Assembly: GCA_000432275.1 (NCBI GenBank)
Contig: HF995302.1
Coordinates: forward strand, 9,681-73,680
Direction of reading: 5' to 3'
Length of the DNA stretch: 64,000 bases
Source of the DNA: Proteobacteria bacterium CAG:495
GTDB taxonomy: Bacteria > Pseudomonadota > Alphaproteobacteria > RF32 > CAG-239
Position numbers and translations under genes: made by a program. Position 1 is the stretch's first letter. Each line of letters starts with the position of its first letter. The notes under the pieces are model-generated. The model searched no databases and was not told where the DNA came from. It was given only the letters and a program-made list of their open reading frames with translations. Below are positions 53,588 to 60,275 of the stretch, one piece after another.

Positions 53588-54409
53588 TTATTTAATCCAG
53601 CATTTAAGCGCACCGTTGCACCAATAGCTTTCAAGATTCCAGCTTTCGGCGGGACAGACGGTTGGTTCTTTTTTACATTCTTTATATTTGATGACGTCGC
53701 CGCTCTGACAGACCGCTGAGCCGGCAACCGCCCCGTACTGACAGTCGAAATAACCGTCACAGGGATTGACAGTCGTTTTATAACGGATTCCGAAGCAACT
53801 GTCGCACCGGGATGTTTCAATATAGCCTGGCTTAATTTCGGTTTCTTCAAATCCGTCGCATTTGTTACAGCAGGTGCCGTAGGTATTGTCATATTTGCAG
53901 CGTCCGCCGTCTTCCAATTGCCATCCGTCGGGACAAGTTTGGGTATATCCTAGGCAGGCTTCCGGAATGTTGATAATGCAATCGGCGTATTTTCCGCCGC
54001 AGGAAGCGCCTGAGGGATAAGAGGGAGGCTTGCAGTTGGATGCATCGTATTGATAGCGGTCAGAACAAGAGCATCCTTTGTAGCAGGTAAGCTCCGGTGT
54101 GGGGTGAACGACGGTTCCGTTTTGTTGCGGCGGGCAGGATGCGGCAAGTCCGTAGTTAGCGCAGCTGGCATATTTGCCTCCGTTTATAAGCTCGTCATCG
54201 TTGGTTCGGTTTCCGTAGCCGTATCCGCCGATACGGCCGATATAATCGGGCATCCAGTAGACACCGGCGGTTTTAACGGTAGAAGGAGAGGCAAACGACG
54301 AAGGTGCTAATGACATTGGTGTGAAATGCGGGTTATCGGCGAAGGCTTCGGATAGTGAAAACAAAACGGCGAAAAAAGACATCGCCTGAAGAGAACCAAA
54401 ATGTTTCAT
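53588..54409 (-). CDS. Secreted cysteine-rich repeat protein (intact family copy)
   Basis: 273 residues from ATG 54409 (MKHFGSLQAMSFFAVLFSLSEAFA signal region); chosen because the AAGGA site is 9 bases upstream. Cys-pair motifs occur throughout: CYKGCSC, CLGYTQTCPDGW, YGTCCNKC, CDGYFDCQYGA and a final CNGALKCWIK. It matches the 8694-9506 product motif for motif and gives the family's full C-terminus. Exported, probably disulfide-rich. In an operon with the DUF1566-like protein. Confidence 0.78.
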   Translation of the reverse strand: MKHFGSLQAMSFFAVLFSLSEAFADNPHFTPMSLAPSSFASPSTVKTAGVYWMPDYIGRIGGYGYGNRTNDDELINGGKYASCANYGLAASCPPQQNGTVVHPTPELTCYKGCSCSDRYQYDASNCKPPSYPSGASCGGKYADCIINIPEACLGYTQTCPDGWQLEDGGRCKYDNTYGTCCNKCDGFEETEIKPGYIETSRCDSCFGIRYKTTVNPCDGYFDCQYGAVAGSAVCQSGDVIKYKECKKEPTVCPAESWNLESYWCNGALKCWIK

Positions 54410-54514
54410 AATCGTCATCCTTGCCAAAATTAAAGACCTTTAGTCGTTTGCTTCTGTTCTTATAATAACAAATTTATATAAATAAGTAAATAATTAATTA
54501 ACCCTGGATGACAA

Positions 54515-54548
54515 AAAAACACCCCGTTTTTACTAAACGGGGTGTCGG
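54515..54548 (-). terminator. Terminator of tyrS
   Basis: ACACCCCGTTT / AAACGGGGTGT hairpin with a 5-base loop and seven T on the minus strand. Confidence 0.88.
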
Positions 54549-54563
54549 GCAACGGTTTGGTTA

Positions 54564-55820
54564 TTATTTGATTTTGATTAAGCCGTGCTTCTTTTTGCCT
54601 TGCGACAGTTTAATCTGCCCGTCAACGACATCAGCGGCACAGCAGCGGTAATTTTCGTCACAAACCGGTTTGTCGTTAAGTTTTAGGCCGCCTTGTTTAA
54701 TCAACCGACGGGCTTCGCCCTTGCTGGCGCAAAAACCGATTTGTACAAAGGCGTCCAAAACGCACAGTCCGTCGGCACAATCGACTTCCAGACAGGGGAG
54801 GTCGCCGCCGGCAATGCCTTGTTCAAATGTCTGAATGGCGGTTTCCTGTGCTTTTCGGGCTTCTTCTTCGCCGCGGCAGATTTTGGTAGCCTCAAAGGCC
54901 AAAATCTTTTTGGCCTCGTTAATCTCTTGGTCTTTCAAAGCTTCCAGACGGCGGACTTCATCAATCGGCAAATCCGTAAAAATACGCAGGCATTTGCCCA
55001 CTTCGGCGTCTCCGATATTGCGAAAATATTGGTAGTAGTCATATGCCGGAAGTTTCTCTTCGTTAATCCATACGGCATTGCCCTCTGATTTGCCCATTTT
55101 TTTGCCGGCAGAGTCGGTGATAATCGGACTGGTGAAGCCGAACAGTTCCACATCGTATTTGCGGCGTCCGAGTTCGGTACCGGAGGTAATGTTTCCCCAT
55201 TGGTCGGAACCGGCGATTTGTGCCCGGCAGCCGTATTTTTTGTAGAGTTCGATAAAATCGTATCCCTGCAGCAGCATATAGTTAAATTCCAAAAACGACA
55301 TCGGCTGCTCGCGTTCCAGACGAGACTTGACGCTGTCCATGGTCAGCATCCGGTTGACGGTATAATAGGTTCCGATATCGCGCAGAAAAGAGAGGTAATT
55401 GATGTCTTTGAACCAATCCCAGTTGTCAACCATTTCGGCGTCCGTGGCTCCGGTGCCGAATTTAAGAAATTTTGAAAAAGATTTTTTCAATCCTGCGACA
55501 TTGTGCGCCAATGTCTCTTCATCCAGAAACGGGCGCAGCTTGTCTTTGCCGGAAGGGTCGCCGATGCGTGCGGTGGCGCCGCCGACCAACGTCAACGGTT
55601 TGTGTCCGCATTTCTGAAACCAGCGCATCATCATCAGCGGTACGATATGGCCGACATGAAGACTGTCGCCTGTCGGATCTGAGCCCAAATAGCCGACAGC
55701 AGGCTTTCCGGAAGTTTCGCATTGGTAGAGGTAGGTGTCAAAACCATCCTCGTTAGTGCATTGGTTGTAGAAACCCCTTTCCAGCATGATGTTCATAAAC
55801 TGTGACTTAAATTGGCTCAT
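54564..55820 (-). CDS. tyrS: Tyrosyl-tRNA synthetase
   Basis: 418 residues from ATG 55820 (MSQFKSQFMNIML). Class I motifs: HVGH at 55-58 and KMGKS in GKKMGKSEGN; tyrosine-binding YMLLQGYDF and GSDQWGN; C-terminal S4 domain from about 350 (EARRLIKQGGLKLN). Normal length. Divergent from anmK, as in other alphaproteobacteria. Confidence 0.97.
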   Translation of the reverse strand: MSQFKSQFMNIMLERGFYNQCTNEDGFDTYLYQCETSGKPAVGYLGSDPTGDSLHVGHIVPLMMMRWFQKCGHKPLTLVGGATARIGDPSGKDKLRPFLDEETLAHNVAGLKKSFSKFLKFGTGATDAEMVDNWDWFKDINYLSFLRDIGTYYTVNRMLTMDSVKSRLEREQPMSFLEFNYMLLQGYDFIELYKKYGCRAQIAGSDQWGNITSGTELGRRKYDVELFGFTSPIITDSAGKKMGKSEGNAVWINEEKLPAYDYYQYFRNIGDAEVGKCLRIFTDLPIDEVRRLEALKDQEINEAKKILAFEATKICRGEEEARKAQETAIQTFEQGIAGGDLPCLEVDCADGLCVLDAFVQIGFCASKGEARRLIKQGGLKLNDKPVCDENYRCCAADVVDGQIKLSQGKKKHGLIKIK

Positions 55821-55913
55821 TTTCCCTTTCCTTTTCAATTTTATAACCAAATTTTAACTTGGCTATATTAGCATATAAAAACAACAATGCAACAAAGGAG
55901 TGACTTTTTTATC

Positions 55914-57023
55914 ATGGATTCCATCAAAACGCAGCGGGCTTTGGGCTTAATGAGCAGTTCTTCTCTGGAGGGAGTAAATGTCGCTGTGATTTCAACCGAT
56001 GGCATAGACGTCTATGATTTTGGCCCTTCTTTTAAAGTCCCTTACGACGATGCCTTGCGCGAACGGCTGCGTTCGCTGCTCGGTAAACGTCCCGACGGCG
56101 AGGCGGCGGAGGAAATCGCTGCGGCGGAACGCGAACTGACTGCGTTTAACGCCGAAATCGTCCGAGACGTTATTTCTGCTTACGATGAAAATATTGATGT
56201 TATTGGTTTTCACGGCCTGACGCTGCTTCATCAGCCTGCCGAGCATTATACCTGCCAGATTGGTGACGGAGATATGTTGGCAGAGCTGACCGGAATAAAG
56301 GTTGTCAACCGTTTTCGCAACACGGATGTTGCCGCCGGCGGGCAGGGGGCACCGCTTTCGCCGGTTTATCACGCCGCTTTGGCTGCAAAATTTGAAAAAC
56401 CGGTCTGTTTTGTAAATATCGGCGGAATTTCCAGCCTGACCTGGATTGGCAGTAACGGCGAACTTTTGGCTTTTGACACCGGTCCCGGCAATGCGGCCGT
56501 AGACGACTGGGTTTTGAAACACGGCGGCATGCATATGGATTATAATGGCAAATTGGCGATAACCGGAGCTATTGACGGCCATGTGCTGGCCAGCTTAATG
56601 CGCCATAAATATTTCGGGCTTTATCCGCCCAAGTCGGTAGACCGAAACCTTTTTCAGGACAAGCTTGAACATCTTGAGGCCTTGTCTCTGGCTGACGGAG
56701 CTGCGACGGCAACGGCTTTTGTTGCTGAATCAATCGCCTATTCTCTGGCGATGTATGTGCCGGAAGCTCCCAAAGAAGTTATTATTTGCGGCGGCGGAGC
56801 CTGTAATCCGACACTATTGCGCTTTTTACGCCAGCGCCTGGAACATATTGACGTTAAAACGGCGGAAGAGGCCGGTTGGAAAGGCAATGCGCTTGAACCG
56901 CAGGCTTTTGCCTTTATGGCCGTACGCCGGCTCAATATGCTTCCCGCCAGTTTTCCCGCCACTACCGGCGTGCCGGAACCGTTAATCTGCGGACAGATTC
57001 ATGAACCCCCTGCCGCGATGTGA
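55914..57023 (+). CDS. anmK: Anhydro-N-acetylmuramic acid kinase
   Basis: 369 residues from ATG 55914 (MDSIKTQRALGL); AAAGGAG lies a long 14 bases upstream, and an alternative in-frame ATG at 55887 has none. It phosphorylates anhydro-MurNAc in cell-wall recycling. GFHGLTLLH, FVNIGGISSLTW, FDTGPGNAAVDDW and ICGGGACNPTLL are family motifs with the catalytic Asp region intact. Odd: the N-terminal phosphate loop reads LMSSSSLEGVN instead of the usual LMSGTSLDGVD. Confidence 0.92.
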   Translation: MDSIKTQRALGLMSSSSLEGVNVAVISTDGIDVYDFGPSFKVPYDDALRERLRSLLGKRPDGEAAEEIAAAERELTAFNAEIVRDVISAYDENIDVIGFHGLTLLHQPAEHYTCQIGDGDMLAELTGIKVVNRFRNTDVAAGGQGAPLSPVYHAALAAKFEKPVCFVNIGGISSLTWIGSNGELLAFDTGPGNAAVDDWVLKHGGMHMDYNGKLAITGAIDGHVLASLMRHKYFGLYPPKSVDRNLFQDKLEHLEALSLADGAATATAFVAESIAYSLAMYVPEAPKEVIICGGGACNPTLLRFLRQRLEHIDVKTAEEAGWKGNALEPQAFAFMAVRRLNMLPASFPATTGVPEPLICGQIHEPPAAM

Positions 57024-57093
57024 GATGTGAACCTTTTTTTGATAAAAAATTATTTAGATATAACCGTTGTTCAACACTTAAACGATTAGTTTT

Positions 57094-57195
57094 ATGGAAA
57101 AAAAGTCGTCTTTGGGTCACGAGATACTGTGTATGTTGTTGACCGCAGCATTATTTTATTTGCTCATCTTCTGCAAAGTGAATGCGATGTGGTAG
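57094..57195 (+). CDS. Possible 33-residue membrane peptide
   Basis: ATG 57094 to TAG 57195 encodes MEKKSSLGHEILCMLLTAAL followed by FYLLIFCKVNAMW, with one hydrophobic helix. No ribosome site is visible, as for the lipoprotein gene downstream. A long terminator follows. The coding status is uncertain. Confidence 0.35.
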   Translation: MEKKSSLGHEILCMLLTAALFYLLIFCKVNAMW

Positions 57196-57223
57196 ATGTG
57201 GGTTAATATATTGTGGTGTGCCG

Positions 57224-57281
57224 AAACTGCCCGTGATTTTTTTTGAGAACCTCAACTCTCAAAATATCCGGGCAGTTTTTT
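57224..57281 (+). terminator. Long two-part terminator
   Basis: Outer AACTGCCCG / CGGGCAGTT and inner TTTTGAGA / TCTCAAAA stems, then six T. It closes the anmK / small-ORF unit. Confidence 0.78.
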
Positions 57282-57356
57282 GTGGACAAAAATTCCGAAT
57301 TATGCTATCTTTCCAGTATTCCAAATGATTATTAATAAATTAAAATATATAAAAAA

Positions 57357-57860
57357 ATGAAAAAGATTTATTATTTTTTGATGGCGGCATTTGTAGCAAT
57401 AGCTTTGAGTGCCTGTGACAAAGATGCCGAAGTTTATGACCTTCTTCCGGATGACGAGACGGAAAACCCGGATAACGGAAACAACAACGGCAACAACAGC
57501 GACGGAGAGAATAACAGCGAAGACTATGATGTCTGGAGCAGTGTTTCTTTCAAGGTTGCTCCCGGAATCACCTTTGGCGGACGATACACCATCGTTCCCC
57601 AGAAAAAAGGTACTGACTATTACTTCTATATGCAGTCTCACGGAGAGACAATGAAAGACTATTTCATTGTTTTAACACAGGATTTGACTTCTGCGGACGG
57701 AAAACGCATTTATGAGGTGACTACGTCGGATAAAATTCCGGTCGATGCCTATTTTCCGTCAGATTATGCCGATGAAGTGTCAATCACCGAGAACAAGGCA
57801 ACGGTTGTTTTTGTAATCGGTTCCGTCAAAGACAGCCAGACCATTGTTCTGAAAAACTAA
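57357..57860 (+). CDS. Lipoprotein with Bacteroidota-like features
   Basis: 167 residues. The signal peptide ends in LSAC (lipidated Cys20), then an Asp/Glu/Asn-rich linker (NNNGNNSDGENNSEDY) and a beta-rich domain (SFKVAPGITFGGRYTIVP). No known family recognised. The start has no Shine-Dalgarno site and sits in an A/T-only leader, unlike other genes here but usual in Bacteroidota. Own terminator. Surface or periplasmic; function unknown. Confidence 0.72.
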   Translation: MKKIYYFLMAAFVAIALSACDKDAEVYDLLPDDETENPDNGNNNGNNSDGENNSEDYDVWSSVSFKVAPGITFGGRYTIVPQKKGTDYYFYMQSHGETMKDYFIVLTQDLTSADGKRIYEVTTSDKIPVDAYFPSDYADEVSITENKATVVFVIGSVKDSQTIVLKN

Positions 57861-57871
57861 ACGTAAAAAAA

Positions 57872-57912
57872 CAACAGCCTCCGCGGACAAGTTTCCGGGA
57901 GGCTGCTTTATT
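57872..57912 (+). terminator. Terminator of the lipoprotein gene
   Basis: CAGCCTCC / GGGAGGCTG hairpin followed by TTTATTTT. Confidence 0.72.
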
Positions 57913-57920
57913 TTGAGACA

Positions 57921-58232
57921 CTAGGTCAGACCGTCGGTAAGGTTGTTTTTTTCCACATGTTTAATCCGGGCAAAATAGTCGCCGACCACGCAGTTTCTTT
58001 CACGGTCTATTTCTACGATTAAAATCTGTTGGGCTTTGCTCAATTCGCAGAGAACGCGGTCATTAATGTAATCTATCAGGATGACTTCGTTGGGACGCCG
58101 GTAAAATGTCGCATGCCGTCCGCCGTCATAAAGCAGAAAAGGGCTTTGCGGCCGGCCTTGTCTGCCTTTAAGGGCAAACACCAGCATTCCCTTGTCGGTC
58201 GTTATAATTTCATAACTTTCCTCGTGTTCCAC
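57921..58232 (-). CDS. Uncharacterised protein, 103 residues
   Basis: GTG start at 58232 (MEHEESYEIITTDKGM). A beta-rich small protein with a basic strand (RHATFYRRPNEV) and an ILIVEIDRERNCVVGDYFARI block. No family recognised. Translated 12 bases after the upstream gene, so co-expressed with it. Confidence 0.6.
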   Translation of the reverse strand: MEHEESYEIITTDKGMLVFALKGRQGRPQSPFLLYDGGRHATFYRRPNEVILIDYINDRVLCELSKAQQILIVEIDRERNCVVGDYFARIKHVEKNNLTDGLT

Positions 58233-58244
58233 CGTAATAATTCC

Positions 58245-58487
58245 TTAATGAATGTTTTTCTTCATATCGGCGGCTTTTTTTGCGACCCACTTCAAGGCGT
58301 CTTGGGAAATCTCTTTTGATAAATCTTTAATCGGCGTGCCCAGACTGTTGGGAGCAAATTCATTGGCCATTTTTAACGCGCCGCCGAACATGCTGTCGGT
58401 TGCTTTCAGGCCGTATTTTGCCAGCGTTGCACTCATTCCGACGGCGGTAAGAGCGTTTTTGGTTGCGTATTTTGCTGCTTGTTTCAT
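58245..58487 (-). CDS. Uncharacterised helical protein, 80 residues
   Basis: Begins MKQAAKYATKNALTAVGMSA; Ala/Lys-rich amphipathic helices, no signal peptide, GGGAGGG ribosome site. Phasin-like texture but no firm match. First gene of a two-gene unit. Confidence 0.55.
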   Translation of the reverse strand: MKQAAKYATKNALTAVGMSATLAKYGLKATDSMFGGALKMANEFAPNSLGTPIKDLSKEISQDALKWVAKKAADMKKNIH

Positions 58488-58650
58488 CGGTACCCTCCCT
58501 GCTTTTTACGGGTTAACTGAATTTAATATACCATTGTTAAAAGTTTTAAGCAAGTTTTTCTGTCTAATGATTTTTTTTGCTCCAAAGACGATTCGAAACC
58601 GCATTTGTTTTGTTTGCGGTTTGGGGCGCACGGTCTTGTATTTTTTTTCG

Positions 58651-58678
58651 TTGACAAAATAACCTTCTGTGCTATTTG
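58651..58678 (+). promoter_or_regulatory. Promoter of the candidate RNA at 58685
   Basis: Perfect TTGACA (58651-58656), 16-base spacer, TATTTG (58673-58678). Confidence 0.5.
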
Positions 58679-58684
58679 TAGCTC

Positions 58685-59064
58685 AATAATTTGATATTTT
58701 TGTTCGCATTATTTGGTTCAGAGTGTTTTTTTCATTCTGTTATTTATCGGAAACTAATTTTTTCAAACTCATATAAATTGGGATTTAGTTAATCGTGAGA
58801 TTGATTAAATGTGTTCCGGGTCTGATTTTGCGTTATTGTCTGAGCGGCAGTTTCTTATGGAGTAGTGGCGAGCGAAACATAATTTGCAGAATTCAGACTT
58901 AATCTCTGGCCCGCAGGGTGATACCTATTCCCTGTACAATCTGCAAGGTTTTACGCAGGGGCTGAAGTTTTTGACCGGCTGCGAAGTCCGTCAAAAACTT
59001 TCATTTGCAAATTCGAGTCTTTTAGAAGGCCTTATCCTTTTAAGGGATAAGGTCTTTCCTTTGT
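58685..59064 (+). ncRNA. Candidate structured RNA, about 380 nt
   Basis: Non-coding by appearance, with a promoter and a terminator (GCCTTATCC / GGGATAAGGT, 59028-59064). Structure visible: TTGCAGA / TCTGCAA enclosing CAGGG / CCCTG (58885-58949), and an 11-base stem AAGTTTTTGAC / GTCAAAAACTT near 58966-59001. It also carries GTAGTGGCGAGCGAAA at about 58864-58879, a motif I recall from domain I of alphaproteobacterial 23S rRNA, and a later GCAGGGTGATA like the 23S GGGTGATAGCCC block. A TTG-started frame of 61 codons lies inside but has no ribosome site. Function unknown. Confidence 0.5.
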
Positions 59065-59104
59065 TTTAGCATTTTTGTTTATTGTTATTTTGATTTTTTG
59101 GTTG

Positions 59105-59137
59105 AGAGAGTCTCTGTGAAGAGCCTCTCTTTTTTTT
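59105..59137 (+). terminator. Second terminator before the zeta-like gene
   Basis: AGAGAG / CTCTCT with inner CTCT / AGAG, followed by eight T. Confidence 0.75.
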
Positions 59138-59214
59138 GTCCGGGCAATTAATGATTGAGACTTTGGACAAAACGTGCTAAGCTGTTTGTGTTCTTTTGGG
59201 TGAAAGGATTATTG

Positions 59215-60048
59215 ATGAATACTTTGGAACAGGAACATTTTATTCAGGTTTGTAACTATTTTTTTACCGGTAAAAGACAGGTTCCGGCAAATGAACAACC
59301 CCGTATGGTTTTCGTTTTTTCTTCGCCCGGCGCCGGCAAATCCACGCGCATCAAGCCTCTGTTGCAAAAGAGCTTTGCCACTTCTCCCGTGTTGTTGGAA
59401 ATTGATGAGCTGAAAGCTTTTATTCCCGACGGGGACAATATCGATAAAACGGCCGACGACTGGTTCTGCCGTATTGTTGACGGCGCGTTGGACCTGAAAT
59501 ACAACATAATAATATTTCGTCAGCGCAGTATGCTGCAGCTGAAGCAAACCCGTGATTATCTTAAAAAAGCCCGGCAAAACGGCTACCGGACGGAAGTCTG
59601 TATTTTGGCGCTGGACAAACAGCGAAGCCGTCTGGGAATGGTTCACCGCTATGAGTTTGCCCTTGAAAACTATCTTAAGAACCCTGCCGCCGATGATGTT
59701 CAGAATTATCCGCGCAAGCCTGATTTTATAAAGCATGGCGTATTTTTTGCCGCTTTGCCGATTATTGTCCGGATGAGCGAAAAGTCCAAATATGTCGAGC
59801 GTATTGATGTTTACAGCCGTCAGGGGGAACATCTGGCTTTTCTTGATAAAAATTCAAACCTCAAAAGCGAACTCACCCCGTTGCAGGCCCTGCGGAAAGA
59901 ACGCCGCCGTCCGTGGATTTATCTTGAACGCAACAAATATAACCGCCGCCGGCAGGAGGTTGAAGAAAAAATGAGGCAGCGCAAAGCCGGCCTTTGGGAC
60001 AAGATGATGTTTCGCTGGATGACGTCGACGGCCAAAAGCCGGAAATAA
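59215..60048 (+). CDS. Zeta-toxin-like P-loop kinase
   Basis: 277 residues from ATG 59215 (MNTLEQEHFIQVC) with a GAAAGGATT site. Walker A SSPGAGKST at 36-44, the likely catalytic Asp64 in LEIDELKAF, and a helical lid (LGMVHRYEFALENYL) fit the zeta/PezT family of UDP-N-acetylglucosamine kinases, which block wall synthesis unless held by an antitoxin. The basic C-terminal 60 residues are extra. No epsilon/PezA-type antitoxin gene is adjacent. It may equally be a non-toxic housekeeping kinase. Confidence 0.72.
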   Translation: MNTLEQEHFIQVCNYFFTGKRQVPANEQPRMVFVFSSPGAGKSTRIKPLLQKSFATSPVLLEIDELKAFIPDGDNIDKTADDWFCRIVDGALDLKYNIIIFRQRSMLQLKQTRDYLKKARQNGYRTEVCILALDKQRSRLGMVHRYEFALENYLKNPAADDVQNYPRKPDFIKHGVFFAALPIIVRMSEKSKYVERIDVYSRQGEHLAFLDKNSNLKSELTPLQALRKERRRPWIYLERNKYNRRRQEVEEKMRQRKAGLWDKMMFRWMTSTAKSRK

Positions 60049-60085
60049 AATTCTCTGCCGGCCGCAACAATCTTATAAATTACAT

Positions 60086-60114
60086 TTGACTCGGGGATTT
60101 TCTTGTATTAAACT
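60086..60114 (+). promoter_or_regulatory. Likely promoter of the ileS leader
   Basis: TTGACT (60086-60091), 17-base spacer, TAAACT (60109-60114), giving a leader of about 155 bases before ileS. Confidence 0.45.
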
Positions 60115-60143
60115 TCCTCCAGTTTTTATTGAAGAGTTTTAAT

Positions 60144-60191
60144 ATGGTGCAAAATTTTTACATATACATTCCTTCCGTTATTATCCCTTAG
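60144..60191 (+). CDS. Isoleucine-rich leader peptide of ileS
   Basis: ATG 60144 to TAG 60191 encodes MVQNFYIYIPSVIIP: 4 Ile in 15 codons (ATA, ATT, ATT, ATC), the last two adjacent and overlapping the 5' arm of a terminator-like hairpin. Such a layout is the hallmark of ribosome-mediated attenuation, here sensing charged tRNA-Ile. The ribosome site (GAAGAG) is weak. The inference is from layout only. Confidence 0.6.
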   Translation: MVQNFYIYIPSVIIP

Positions 60192-60212
60192 GGGATACAC
60201 TTTTTTTGCACA
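60147..60212 (+). promoter_or_regulatory. Candidate transcription attenuator of ileS
   Basis: Hairpin TATCCC / GGGATA (60182-60197, loop TTAG) is followed 4 bases later by seven T (60201-60207). A competing 8-base pairing joins GTGCAAAA (60147-60154, inside the leader ORF) with TTTTGCAC (60204-60211), which takes in the T-run. The stop codon of the leader ORF lies in the hairpin loop. Confidence 0.55.
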
Positions 60213-60275
60213 TAAAAACAGACCGTTCTTGCTAATTTAATATTTATAATCCGATTAATTTTAAGGTGTTTACTG

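Noticed and set aside
58685..59064. RNase P RNA gene
   Set aside because: Size is right, but the P4 core and the GAGGAAAGTCC block are absent.
58884..59069. 61-codon TTG-started frame (LISGPQGDTYSLYNL)
   Set aside because: No ribosome site; it runs across two perfect stems and into the terminator, so the RNA explanation is stronger.
58488..60048. Type III toxin-antitoxin system
   Set aside because: RNA-terminator-toxin order is suggestive, but there are no tandem RNA repeats and the protein is a kinase, not a ToxN-type nuclease; kept only as a remark.
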